Positions 9,490-18,446 of a stretch of DNA of 64,000 bases are shown in pieces. The DNA is from Clostridia bacterium. Lineage in GTDB: Bacteria > Bacillota > Clostridia > Oscillospirales > Acutalibacteraceae. Position 1 is the stretch's first letter. Every line of letters starts with the position of its first letter. The translations under genes were made by a program, and so were the position numbers. Under the pieces are notes generated by a model. The model was not told the origin of the DNA, ran no database searches, and saw only the letters and a program-made list of their open reading frames with translations. Location: positions 1 to 64,000 of the forward strand of contig JAFVSK010000004.1 in NCBI GenBank assembly GCA_017503785.1, in the 5' to 3' direction.

Positions 9490-12288
9490 ATGCAACAGGA
9501 TTATAATCAGACACTCAATCTGCCCCAAACCGATTATCCCATGCGCGGCAATCTGCCGCAGCGTGAACCGCTGTTCCTGGAAAAGTGGGACAACGAGGAT
9601 ATTTACGGTGAAATGGTCAAGAAGAACGAAGGCAAGCCGCGCTTTGTTCTGCACGACGGCCCTCCCTATGCCAACGGCAACATTCACATTGGTACGGCGC
9701 TGAACAAGATCATCAAGGATATGATCGTGCGCTATCGCAACATGGCGGGCTATCAGGCTCCGTTCGTGCCGGGCTTCGACACGCACGGCCTGCCCATCGA
9801 GCTGAAGGCTCGTGCCAAGGCCGGCGTTGCGAACGCGTTGTCCATGTCTCCGGTCGAGCTGCGCAACATTTGCCGCGAGTTTGCCGAGGGCTATATTGCC
9901 GACCAAACGGCACAGTTCAAGCGCTTGGGTGTGTTGGGCGATTGGGAGAACCCCTATATCACCATGGTTCCCGAGTTCGAAGCACGCCAGATCGAAGTGT
10001 TTGGCGAAATGGCTACCAAGGGCTATATCTACAAAGGCTTAAAGCCCGTGTACTGGTGCCCCGAGTGCCAAACGGCTTTGGCCGAGGCCGAAATCGAATA
10101 CGCCGAGGATCCTTGCTACTCCGTGTACGTAAAGTTCCCGGTAGCCGATGAGCGCGGTGTGCTGTCTGCCAAGGGTGTCGATCCGTCCAAAACCTCGTTC
10201 GTTATTTGGACCACCACCACCTGGACGTTGCCCGCTAACCTGGCCATTTGCTTGGGCCCCACCTTTACGTATCAAGCGGTGCAGGTGGGCGAGGAGATCT
10301 ACATTCTCGCCGAAGCCCTCACCGAGGAAACCTTGTCGGTCGCCGGTATCACCGAGTACAAGGTGCTGGCGCAGTTCACCGGTGCCGAGCTGGAGTATAT
10401 GACGGCAAAGCATCCCTTCCTCGATCGCGAGTCGCTCATCATCGTGGGCGATCACGTTACGCTGGAAAGCGGTACGGGCTGCGTTCACACGGCTCCCGGT
10501 CACGGTGTCGACGACTTTAACATCTGCAAGAATTACGAGCAGATCGGTATTGTCGTTCCGGTCGACAGCCAAGGCCGCATGACCGAAGAAGCCGGTCCCA
10601 TCTGCGCCGGTATGACCACCGACGAAGCCAACAAGGCCATTGCGATCCACATGGACAAAACCGGTTCGCTCTTGGCGATGAAAAAGATCGTTCACCAGTA
10701 TCCGCACTGCTGGCGCTGCAAGAAGCCGGTGCTGTTCCGCGCAACCGACCAATGGTTCTGCTCGGTCGAAAGCTTTAAGGACGATGCCGTGCGCGCCATT
10801 CAGGATGTTACCTGGATGCCTGCTTGGGGCGAAGACCGCATCACCTCAATGGTGCGCGAGCGCAGCGACTGGTGTATTTCCCGCCAGCGCCTGTGGGGCG
10901 TGCCGATCCCGATCTTCTATTGTGAGGATTGCGGCGAGCCCATCATTGATAAAGAATTTATCCGTGCCGTGTCCGAACTGTTCCGCAAGGAAGGCTCCAA
11001 CGGCTGGTATGCCCATGAGGCCGATGAGATCGTTCCTGCCGGTGCCACCTGCCCGCATTGCGGCGGCAAGCACTTCCGCAAGGAATCCGATATTATGGAC
11101 GTTTGGTTCGACTCCGGCTCCTCGCACGCGGCTGTGTGCGCCGAGCGCCCCGAGCTGACTTGGCCCGCCGATCTGTACATGGAAGGCGCCGACCAGTATC
11201 GCGGTTGGTTCCAGTCCTCGCTGCTCACGGCAGTTGCCTGCACCGGCAAAGCACCTTACAAGGCCGTACTCACGCACGGCTGGGTGGTCGATGGCGAAGG
11301 CAAGGCCATGCACAAGTCGCTCGGCAATGCCATTGCGCCCGACGAAGTCATTAAAGACTACGGTGCCGAGATCCTGCGTTTGTGGGTAGCTTCGCTGGAT
11401 TACCGTGTCGACGTTCGTTTGTCTAAGGATATTCTGAAGCAGCTGTCCGAGGCTTATCGTAAGGTGCGTAACACCGCGCGCTACATTCTCGGCAACCTGC
11501 ACGATTTCGATCCCAACACCGATCAAGTAACCGATGACGAGCTGCTGGATATCGACCGCTGGGCCCTGATGCGCTTGGAGCAGGTCGTGGCCGAGGTGCG
11601 CAAAGCCTACGATACCTACGAGTTCCACGATGCGTTCTATGCCATTCACCATTACTGCGTGGTCGATCTGTCCAACTTCTATCTCGATGTGCTGAAGGAT
11701 CGCTTGTATGTAGAAGCCGCCGACGGCAAGCTGCGCCGTGCAGCACAAACGGCGATCTACCGCATTCTCAACACCATCACCCGCATGCTGGCACCCATCC
11801 TGGCGTTCACCGCCGAGGAGATCTGGTCCTTCATGCCGCACACCGCCGAAGAGGATGCCCGTTCGGTTATGCTCAACGACATTCCCGAAGCCAACCCCGT
11901 TTCCGCTCCCGAATTTGAAGCGAAATGGGATCGCATCCATGCCATCCGCAACGATGTGCAGAAGGCGCTGGAGGCAGCGCGTAACGCCAAGGTGATCGGT
12001 AGCTCCTTGGATGCGAAGGTTGCCTTGTATTGCGATGCCGAGCTGCTGCCGTTCGTTAAGTCTGTTGAAGACTTGCTGCCCACGGTGCTTATCGTATCGC
12101 AGGTGTCGGTGCTCGGCGAGGGCAGCGGCGAACAAACGGGCGAGGTTGCCGGTCTGTCGGTATCGGTGGCTCACGCCGACGGCGGCAAGTGCTGCCGTTG
12201 CTGGACCTACAGCGAGAGCGTGTCCGAGGAAGGCGAGTACGCCGGCCTGTGCGCTCGTTGTGCTGCACTGATGAAAGACCGCAAGTAA
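9490..12288 (+). CDS. ileS: Isoleucyl-tRNA synthetase
   Basis: 932-aa class I synthetase charging tRNA-Ile. The HIGH-type signature appears as PPYANGNIHIGTALNK at about residues 58-73. The KMSKS loop reads KAMHKSLGN (about residue 600), a variant in place of KMSKS. The CP1 editing domain is present (FVIWTTTTWTLPANLA; HTAPGHGVDDF). The C-terminal zinc knuckle CCRCW...CARC is intact. No T-box precedes it: only 24 nt separate it from divIVA, so it depends on the upstream operon. Confidence 0.97.
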   Translation: MQQDYNQTLNLPQTDYPMRGNLPQREPLFLEKWDNEDIYGEMVKKNEGKPRFVLHDGPPYANGNIHIGTALNKIIKDMIVRYRNMAGYQAPFVPGFDTHGLPIELKARAKAGVANALSMSPVELRNICREFAEGYIADQTAQFKRLGVLGDWENPYITMVPEFEARQIEVFGEMATKGYIYKGLKPVYWCPECQTALAEAEIEYAEDPCYSVYVKFPVADERGVLSAKGVDPSKTSFVIWTTTTWTLPANLAICLGPTFTYQAVQVGEEIYILAEALTEETLSVAGITEYKVLAQFTGAELEYMTAKHPFLDRESLIIVGDHVTLESGTGCVHTAPGHGVDDFNICKNYEQIGIVVPVDSQGRMTEEAGPICAGMTTDEANKAIAIHMDKTGSLLAMKKIVHQYPHCWRCKKPVLFRATDQWFCSVESFKDDAVRAIQDVTWMPAWGEDRITSMVRERSDWCISRQRLWGVPIPIFYCEDCGEPIIDKEFIRAVSELFRKEGSNGWYAHEADEIVPAGATCPHCGGKHFRKESDIMDVWFDSGSSHAAVCAERPELTWPADLYMEGADQYRGWFQSSLLTAVACTGKAPYKAVLTHGWVVDGEGKAMHKSLGNAIAPDEVIKDYGAEILRLWVASLDYRVDVRLSKDILKQLSEAYRKVRNTARYILGNLHDFDPNTDQVTDDELLDIDRWALMRLEQVVAEVRKAYDTYEFHDAFYAIHHYCVVDLSNFYLDVLKDRLYVEAADGKLRRAAQTAIYRILNTITRMLAPILAFTAEEIWSFMPHTAEEDARSVMLNDIPEANPVSAPEFEAKWDRIHAIRNDVQKALEAARNAKVIGSSLDAKVALYCDAELLPFVKSVEDLLPTVLIVSQVSVLGEGSGEQTGEVAGLSVSVAHADGGKCCRCWTYSESVSEEGEYAGLCARCAALMKDRK

Positions 12289-12300
12289 GGAGGTAAGCGT

Positions 12301-12810
12301 ATGTTCCAAGGCCTGATCGTGGCCGTCACAGCGGTACTGGTAGGCTTGGATCAGCTTACCAAATGGCTGGCGATCGTCTATTTAAAAGGCAAGCCGGACG
12401 TTACCTTTATTCCCGGTGTTATTGATTTCCACTACGTTCCCAACGACGGCGCGGCATGGAGTATTCTCTCGGGTGAGCGGTGGTTCTTGATCGTGCTCAC
12501 CGGCATCATCTTGGCGGCACTTCTTGTGTTTGTGCTCATGGGAAAATTCCGTCGCTTTACCATGTTCAACATCAGCGCAACGCTCATTCTTGCCGGTGGT
12601 ATCGGCAATCTGATCGACCGTCTGGTGCAAGGCTATGTGGTGGATTTCATCAAAACCACGTTCATGGATTTTCCCGTGTTCAACGTGGCCGATTGCTTCA
12701 TTGTAGTAGGTTCTGTCCTGCTGTTGGTTTTCTTCTTGTTTTTCTACGAAGAAAAAACTCCCGCGGAGGTTTCGCATGGAAACGAAACTGATACTCCCTC
12801 CGGAAGCTGA
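12301..12810 (+). CDS. lspA: Lipoprotein signal peptidase (SPase II)
   Basis: 169-aa membrane aspartyl protease that cleaves signal peptides of diacylglyceryl prolipoproteins. Four membrane helices are visible. Catalytic aspartates are in GNLIDRLVQGYVVDFI and FPVFNVADCFIVVG, with the family motif FHYVPNDGAAWSIL near residue 48. It is separated from ileS by 12 nt and overlaps the next gene by 35 nt, the common lspA-rluD pairing. Confidence 0.96.
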   Translation: MFQGLIVAVTAVLVGLDQLTKWLAIVYLKGKPDVTFIPGVIDFHYVPNDGAAWSILSGERWFLIVLTGIILAALLVFVLMGKFRRFTMFNISATLILAGGIGNLIDRLVQGYVVDFIKTTFMDFPVFNVADCFIVVGSVLLLVFFLFFYEEKTPAEVSHGNETDTPSGS

Positions 12811-13690
12811 GGGGGAACGCGCCGACCGTTATTTGGCCGAAGCGTTATCAATTACCCGAGCCACCGCACAGCGTTGGCTTGAGCAAGGTTTAATTACGGT
12901 TGAGGGACGGGCGCTTACCAAAAGCGCCCGTCTGTCTGCCTATGCCGAAATTTCCGTCACACCTCCCGAACTGCAGCCGTGTGAGGCGGTACCGCAAAAC
13001 ATTCCGCTGAACATCGTGTACGAGGATGATGACCTGCTGGTGGTCAACAAAGAAAAAGGCATGGTGGTGCATCCCGCCGCAGGCAATCCCGACGGCACGT
13101 TGGTCAACGCCCTGCTGGCGCATTGCCCGCAAGGTCTTTCGGGCATCGGCGGGGTGCTGCGGCCGGGTATCGTGCACCGCATTGATAAGGATACCAGCGG
13201 CCTGCTCATCGTCGCAAAAAACGATCGCGCGCACCAAGGCTTGGCCGAACAGATCAAGGAGCATAGCTTCACGCGTGAATACGAAGCGGTGCTGGTGGGG
13301 CACTTAAAGCAATCGGAGGGCACGGTGGACGCACCCATCGGCCGTCATCCGGTCGATCGCAAAAAAATGGCTGTCACCGTCAAAAACAGCAAGCCCGCCG
13401 TAACGCATTACCGCGTGCTGGAGGAGTACCCCGGGTATTCCTACGTGCGGCTGCGGCTGGAAACGGGGCGCACTCATCAGATCCGTGTGCACATGGCCTA
13501 TTTGGGCCATCCCGTTGCGGGCGACACCGTGTACGGCGGTGCCAAGCAGCCCACCGAGCTGCAAGGGCAGTGTTTGCACGCACGGCATATCGGGTTTGTG
13601 CATCCCGTTAGCGGCGAGTGGCTGGAATTTGAAAGCGAATTGCCCGCTTATTTTGAAAATTATTTAAAAAAATTGCGAAAAACGCTATAG
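12776..13690 (+). CDS. RluA/RluD family rRNA pseudouridine synthase
   Basis: 304 aa. An N-terminal S4 domain (RADRYLAEALSITRATAQRWL) is followed by a RluA-type catalytic domain with catalytic Asp in HRIDKDTSGLLIVAKND (about residue 140). The C-terminal GRTHQIRVHMAYLGHPVAGD motif is also present. It isomerises uridines in 23S rRNA; the exact position (RluD-like) is inferred. It is the last gene of the mutS operon, followed directly by an intrinsic terminator. Confidence 0.92.
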   Translation: METKLILPPEAEGERADRYLAEALSITRATAQRWLEQGLITVEGRALTKSARLSAYAEISVTPPELQPCEAVPQNIPLNIVYEDDDLLVVNKEKGMVVHPAAGNPDGTLVNALLAHCPQGLSGIGGVLRPGIVHRIDKDTSGLLIVAKNDRAHQGLAEQIKEHSFTREYEAVLVGHLKQSEGTVDAPIGRHPVDRKKMAVTVKNSKPAVTHYRVLEEYPGYSYVRLRLETGRTHQIRVHMAYLGHPVAGDTVYGGAKQPTELQGQCLHARHIGFVHPVSGEWLEFESELPAYFENYLKKLRKTL

Positions 13691-13703
13691 TTTTACAAAA
13701 AAA

Positions 13704-13728
13704 GCCGCCCGAATTGGGCGGCTTTTTT
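13704..13728 (+). terminator. Intrinsic terminator of the mutS-rluD operon
   Basis: GCCGCCC-GAATT-GGGCGGC (13704-13722) followed by a T run to 13728, 14 nt after the pseudouridine synthase stop. Confidence 0.93.
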
Positions 13729-13731
13729 CAG

Positions 13732-13760
13732 TTGACACAGCTAACCTGATACGATACAAT
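13732..13760 (+). promoter_or_regulatory. Sigma-A type promoter of the LRR surface protein
   Basis: TTGACA at 13732-13737, 17-nt spacer, TACAAT at 13755-13760. It starts 3 nt after the preceding terminator T-run and gives a 5' leader of roughly 27 nt. Confidence 0.88.
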
Positions 13761-13794
13761 AAAAATGTAAGAAGAAAAGGGAGGAGAATACGCA

Positions 13795-16434
13795 ATGAAA
13801 AACAAAAACGGATTACGCTGGTTGGTTGTGGCAGCATTACTGATGCTGATGGTAGCGATCAGCTCGTTTTCGGTTGCCGCTTCCGAAGAATTTACCAGCG
13901 GAAACTACACGTACAAAGTGGAAAACAACGAAGCGATCATTGTGAAAGCTACCGACTTGAGCGGTAAGGTAACCATTCCTCCCACGTTGGGCGGGTATAC
14001 CGTAACGACACTGGAAGAAAATTCCTTCAATGGCCTTAAAATGGAGGAGATCGTTCTTCCCGAAGGCTTGACAACGATTGGCGGCAATGCATTTTGGGGA
14101 TGCAAAAGTCTAACAACGATCACCATCCCCGCGAATGTAACGCTTATTAAATGGACTGCTTTTTACGGTTGCGAAGCACTGGAAGAGGTGGTTTTTGATG
14201 AAGGTAAGCCGTTGGTGCTTGAGAACGGCGTGTTTATGCGTTGTTCGAAGCTTTCGAAGCTCACAAATTTCGAGCGCGTTACAACGTTGGGTGATTCCGC
14301 TTTTTATCAAACACAAGGTCCTGCCAAGTTAGTCATCGGCAGCAATGTGACAACTATTCCGGGAAGCGCTTTTAGCCAGTGCCCGGGGATCGAGGAAGTG
14401 GTTATTCCCGATTCGGTTACGGTTGTTGAGCCTCGAGCGTTTTCACATTGTACCAATCTGGCGAAAGTGACGTTTGGGAAGAATGTGGAAGCGATAGGAA
14501 GCGAAGCGTTCCAGTTTACGGCGCTTACCTCGGTGACGCTTCCCCAAGGTATTAAAAAGATTGAAAACAATGCTTTTTATTCTTGCAGCGAATTGGAGAC
14601 CTTGAACATTCCGGAAGGTGTGCAAAGCATAGGCGAGGAAGCCATTGCGTGCTGCTCTTCGTTGGAGGAAATTCGTTTTCCTGCTTCTTTGACTTCGATT
14701 GGTCGGAAAAGCTTTAGGCACTGCACCGTTTTAAAAAGCGTGGTTTTCCCCGCCGGGTTAACGACGATTGAGGATTATGCGTTTCAAGGCTGTGAAGATT
14801 TGGAAACGGTAACCGTTCCGGCCGGCGTTACGCAGATGGGCTACGGTGTATTTATGCGCTGCACCTCGCTGAAAACAGCGGTTATTGCTGCGGAAATTAC
14901 GGCTCTGTCGGGGACGTTTGAAGGCTGTACTTCGTTAGAAACGGTCGTGCTGCCGAGTACGTTGAAGGAACTGAGTGGTTTCTCGAGATGTTCGGCGCTG
15001 AAGCAGGTGGAACTGCCGCAGGAATTGGAAAAAATTAAAGCACAAGCCTTTGAATACTGCACCTCGCTGATGTCGATCGTTATTCCGGACACCGTAACCA
15101 GCGTGGGGGAAAACTGTTTTAACGGCTGTACTGCGTTGGAAAGTGTGACGGCAAGAGGTTTGACAGAGATACCGGAGAGTTGCTTTTACCAATGCAAATC
15201 GCTGAAAACGGTGGATGTACAGGCGTTGACAAAGGTTGGTGATCAGGCGTTTTACTATTGCCAAGCCTTGGAGCAGATGCCGTCGTTGGAGTATGTGCAA
15301 AGCATAGGTGAGGAGGCCTTTTCCCACACGGGTATCGCGGAAGTGATTTTCCCTGCTAAAGGTGTGGGAAAAATCGGAGAAAGAGCGTGGCTCAGCTGCC
15401 CGAATTTGAAAAAGATCGTATTCAACGGAGCTGTCGGTGATTTCAGAGTCGGCGTTGCGTCGAATGCTAAGGCGGATATTTACGTGTTGAACACCGACGG
15501 TTGGGAGGATGCTCCTGTCGGTTGGTCAACCTCTGGGTTCACGTGGTACATTGTCCCCGGCTTGGAGCACCGATACAGAGAACTGGAAGTACATCAATTG
15601 CCCGATAAAGTTACGTACATGGAAGGCGAAGCGCTTGATCTTGAAGGAATGAAGGTGCGCGCGTTCTTTGAGGAAGATCACCGTTGGGCCTATTTGATGG
15701 ACGGTTACACGGTGAGCGGTTACACCGCGGATAACGGGGTAAAGACGATTACGGTAGCGGTTGGGTCGTTAAGTGACACCTTTACCGTTACCGTGAAATC
15801 GGATAAGCTTGGCTGGCAGAAGATCGGTGGCAAGTGGTACTATTACGATGGCGGCCTCATCCTGCGCAACGCCTGGAAGAAAGATTCCAAGGGTTGGGTA
15901 TATCTTGGTGCCGACGGTGCCATGAAAACCAATGCCTGGGTGCGTGACAGCGTGGGCTGGTGCTACGTGGGCGCTGATGGGTATTGCGTAACCAATTGCT
16001 GGATGCGCGACAGTTTGGGCTGGTGCTATTTGGATGCTCAAGGCCGCATGGTTACCAACAAATGGATCAGGGACAGCCAAGGCTGGTGTTACGTGGGAGC
16101 CGACGGCTACTGTGCCACGAACTGCTGGAAGAAGGATAGTCACGGTTGGGTGTACCTCGATGCGAACGGACGTATGGTAACCAATCGTTGGGTGCGCGAC
16201 AGCGTGGGTTGGTGCTTCGTTGGGGCCGACGGCTATGCCGTGACGAATTGCTGGAAACGCGACAGCGTGGGCTGGTGCTATCTAAACGAAAACGGTAGCA
16301 TGGTGAAAAGCAACTGGATATACCATGGCGGTAAATTCTATTACCTGGATGCCAACGGCTATATGGTAACCGGCAAGCAGGTTATTGATGGCAAGGCATA
16401 TATGTTCAGCGCCGACGGCGTGTGGATAAAATAA
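13795..16434 (+). CDS. BspA-like leucine-rich-repeat surface protein
   Basis: 879-aa secreted protein. An N-terminal signal peptide (residues 1-29, ending near SVAA) is followed by about 20 LRR_5/BspA-type repeats of 22-23 aa (VTTLEENSFNGLKMEEIVLP type) to about residue 565. A bacterial Ig-like (Big_3) domain follows (LEVHQLPDKVTYMEGEALDL, about 599-663). The tail from about residue 670 holds about ten 20-residue aromatic repeats of cell-wall/glucan-binding type (RDSVGWCYVGADGY). These repeats unusually contain cysteines (GWCYV, TNCW). Such proteins mediate adhesion or surface binding; the ligand is unknown. It has its own promoter and terminator. Confidence 0.88.
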   Translation: MKNKNGLRWLVVAALLMLMVAISSFSVAASEEFTSGNYTYKVENNEAIIVKATDLSGKVTIPPTLGGYTVTTLEENSFNGLKMEEIVLPEGLTTIGGNAFWGCKSLTTITIPANVTLIKWTAFYGCEALEEVVFDEGKPLVLENGVFMRCSKLSKLTNFERVTTLGDSAFYQTQGPAKLVIGSNVTTIPGSAFSQCPGIEEVVIPDSVTVVEPRAFSHCTNLAKVTFGKNVEAIGSEAFQFTALTSVTLPQGIKKIENNAFYSCSELETLNIPEGVQSIGEEAIACCSSLEEIRFPASLTSIGRKSFRHCTVLKSVVFPAGLTTIEDYAFQGCEDLETVTVPAGVTQMGYGVFMRCTSLKTAVIAAEITALSGTFEGCTSLETVVLPSTLKELSGFSRCSALKQVELPQELEKIKAQAFEYCTSLMSIVIPDTVTSVGENCFNGCTALESVTARGLTEIPESCFYQCKSLKTVDVQALTKVGDQAFYYCQALEQMPSLEYVQSIGEEAFSHTGIAEVIFPAKGVGKIGERAWLSCPNLKKIVFNGAVGDFRVGVASNAKADIYVLNTDGWEDAPVGWSTSGFTWYIVPGLEHRYRELEVHQLPDKVTYMEGEALDLEGMKVRAFFEEDHRWAYLMDGYTVSGYTADNGVKTITVAVGSLSDTFTVTVKSDKLGWQKIGGKWYYYDGGLILRNAWKKDSKGWVYLGADGAMKTNAWVRDSVGWCYVGADGYCVTNCWMRDSLGWCYLDAQGRMVTNKWIRDSQGWCYVGADGYCATNCWKKDSHGWVYLDANGRMVTNRWVRDSVGWCFVGADGYAVTNCWKRDSVGWCYLNENGSMVKSNWIYHGGKFYYLDANGYMVTGKQVIDGKAYMFSADGVWIK

Positions 16435-16446
16435 GCAAACAAAAAA

Positions 16447-16476
16447 GCACTCAATCGAGAGATTGAGTGCTTTTTC
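16447..16476. terminator. Bidirectional intrinsic terminator
   Basis: GCACTCAATC-GAGA-GATTGAGTGC (16447-16470), with A-run before and T-run after, lies between convergent genes and can serve both strands. Confidence 0.92.
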
Positions 16477-16484
16477 TTTTGCGA

Positions 16485-17210
16485 TTAGATGGCTTCGCCG
16501 AGGTGGGCTTCGACGAATTCAATGATGGGGGTGGGGTCGGTTAAGCCGTGCGGATGGTGGCCGACCATCGACTTGCGGATGACCTTGATGGTGCCGCCGT
16601 TTTTGCGGTAAAAGTCTTCCAGCACTTTGCCGTTTTCGCGGTAGATGACCACCTTATCCATGTTGCCGTACAGCAGGATAACGGGAATCTTGTGGTCGAT
16701 GAGCGGCTGCATATTGTCGATGGGGCTGCCGCGGAAGGTTACCAACGAGCTGATGGAGAGGTTATAGGTATCGAAAATTTCGAGGCGGAAGGCATCCACG
16801 GAGGGCTCTTTCATTTCACCTAAGCCTGCCAGACTGAGGATGTTCATAACCGGTGCATCTAAGTACAACACGTCGATGAGCTCGGGATGCTTTTCAGCCA
16901 GCGTGGCGGAAATAAGACCGCCACAGCTCATACCCACGGCGATGCCGCGCTGCTTTAAACCGTATTTTTCGGCTACAAACTGCAGAAAACGTGCCGACTG
17001 CTCGATGGAGTCGGGCGAGGCCCAGCGATTATCGTGGTCGATAAAGCAGACGTGATAGCCACGCTGCACCATGGCTTCTTCAAAGTTCGGGAACGCATCG
17101 TAATACTCGGCTTTCCACACCCAGTAGCCGTTGGCGGGAACGGTGGGATGCACCACGATGGCTTCGCGTTCTTCGAACAGGAATTTATCGATTACGCAAT
17201 TGTCAAACAT
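16485..17210 (-). CDS. Alpha/beta hydrolase (prolyl-oligopeptidase-like)
   Basis: 241 aa. The nucleophile elbow is GMSCGG (GxSxG) near residue 108, with a probable acid in LLYGNMDKVV and a C-terminal His in VGHHPHG. No signal peptide, so probably cytosolic. The substrate cannot be told. The start at 17210 (MFDNCVIDKF) is chosen because AAGGAG lies 7 nt upstream; a longer start at 17237 has none. A sigma-A promoter precedes it and it is monocistronic. Confidence 0.8.
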   Translation of the reverse strand: MFDNCVIDKFLFEEREAIVVHPTVPANGYWVWKAEYYDAFPNFEEAMVQRGYHVCFIDHDNRWASPDSIEQSARFLQFVAEKYGLKQRGIAVGMSCGGLISATLAEKHPELIDVLYLDAPVMNILSLAGLGEMKEPSVDAFRLEIFDTYNLSISSLVTFRGSPIDNMQPLIDHKIPVILLYGNMDKVVIYRENGKVLEDFYRKNGGTIKVIRKSMVGHHPHGLTDPTPIIEFVEAHLGEAI

Positions 17211-17241
17211 AATAAAGCTCCTTTGCATTAATATCATTTTT

Positions 17242-17269
17242 ATTATAACGCGGCAGGGGGGAAAGTCAA
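17242..17269 (-). promoter_or_regulatory. Promoter of the alpha/beta hydrolase gene
   Basis: On the minus strand TTGACT (17264-17269), 16-nt spacer, TATAAT (17242-17247). Confidence 0.8.
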
Positions 17270-17274
17270 GCCTT

Positions 17275-18387
17275 TTATCCGCCTAACAGGTGTGAGATCA
17301 CGGCGTTGGAAACCAAAAAGCCCTCGCGCGTGAGACGAATACCGTTTTCGTCGCATGTGATAAGAGAGGATGGCAGCGCTGCGGCGCGCTGTACCCATTG
17401 CTCGGGGAGCGGCTTGCCGTAGCGTGCGTGGAAATCCGCTTCAGACAACCCTGCCGTAAGGCGCAAGCGCAGCATGGCGTATTCCTCGGGTGAGCCTTCG
17501 GCAATGGCGGTGGGCTCGTCGTTTTCGGCGAGGGGTGTGTTACCGGCGATGAACGCGGAAAGATCACGCGGGTAGGCAAAGCGTTTGCCGCCGAAAAACG
17601 AATGTGCCGAGGGGCCGAGGCCGAGGTAGGGATCTAAGTTCCAGTATTTTATATTGTGACGGCTCTCGAAACCCGTGTGGGCGAAGTTGGAGATCTCGTA
17701 CTGGCGGTAGCCGTTTTGCTCCAGCGCTTCGGCCGCGGTGTGGTAGAGGGCTATGGTTTCGTCCTCGTTGGGGATGGGCGGGGGCGTGGTGCCAAAGGGG
17801 GTACCCGGCTCCAGCTTTAGCAGATAGGCCGATACGTGTGTGGCACCCCAGTCGGTGCAGCGTGCAACGGCATCGCGCACGTTGGCGGCCGTTTGGTGGG
17901 GTGTGCCCAGCATCAGATCCAGTGAAATGTTGGTAATGCCGGCTTGCTGAGCGCAGCGCACGGCTGCTTCGGTTTCTTCGGTGGTGTGACGGCGGCCGAG
18001 GGTACGCAGGTGTGTATTATCGGTCGCTTGCATTCCCAGCGAGATGCGGTTGCCACCCTCGGCGGCAAAAGCGGCGAACACATGGGCAAGATCGTCGCCG
18101 GGGTTGGCTTCAAGGGTGATCTCGGCCGTGTCGGTAACGTGAAAGGCTTGTCGCGCGGCGCGAAGAATACGCGTTAGGCGTTGCGCCCCCAGCAGGCTGG
18201 GTGTGCCGCCGCCGAGGTACAATGTGTCGGCCGTAGTGTTGCACAGCGCCCCCTGTTCGGTGATGGTGTTGCACAGTGCGGCGGTGTAGGCATCCCATAC
18301 CTCCGGCGTGGAGACCACCGAATAGAAGTCACAGTACGGGCATTTGGAAGCACAAAACGGAACGTGCAGGTACAAGCCGATGGGCAC
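17275..18387 (-). CDS. hemW: Radical SAM coproporphyrinogen oxidase-like HemW
   Basis: 370 aa. The radical SAM CxxxCxxC motif is CASKCPYCDF near residue 12, followed by YLGGGTPS and the HemN/HemW pattern EITLEANPGD, ISLGMQATDN and YEISNFA. HemW proteins act as heme chaperones rather than as HemN oxidases, and no other heme genes lie nearby. The start is GTG at 18387 with AAGGAGG upstream. The lysC terminator sits immediately before it, so it may rely on partial read-through or an unseen promoter. Confidence 0.9.
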   Translation of the reverse strand: MPIGLYLHVPFCASKCPYCDFYSVVSTPEVWDAYTAALCNTITEQGALCNTTADTLYLGGGTPSLLGAQRLTRILRAARQAFHVTDTAEITLEANPGDDLAHVFAAFAAEGGNRISLGMQATDNTHLRTLGRRHTTEETEAAVRCAQQAGITNISLDLMLGTPHQTAANVRDAVARCTDWGATHVSAYLLKLEPGTPFGTTPPPIPNEDETIALYHTAAEALEQNGYRQYEISNFAHTGFESRHNIKYWNLDPYLGLGPSAHSFFGGKRFAYPRDLSAFIAGNTPLAENDEPTAIAEGSPEEYAMLRLRLTAGLSEADFHARYGKPLPEQWVQRAAALPSSLITCDENGIRLTREGFLVSNAVISHLLGG

Positions 18388-18410
18388 GGGAACCCCTCCT
18401 TTCGTGAAAA

Positions 18411-18438
18411 GAAAAAGCCGCGGGATCGCGGCTTTTTG
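18411..18438 (-). terminator. Terminator downstream of lysC
   Basis: Read on the minus strand: AGCCGCG-ATCC-CGCGGCT (18433-18416) followed by a T-rich tract; separates lysC from hemW. Confidence 0.85.
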
Positions 18439-18446
18439 TAGGTAAA

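Noticed and set aside
10846..12309. A 487-codon open frame on the minus strand opposite ileS
   Set aside because: It is antisense to a fully motif-complete IleRS, shows no recognisable domain or ribosome site, and GC-rich codon bias alone produces such frames. The same holds for long antisense frames opposite dnaK (36230-37762) and the beta subunit gene (40312-41382).
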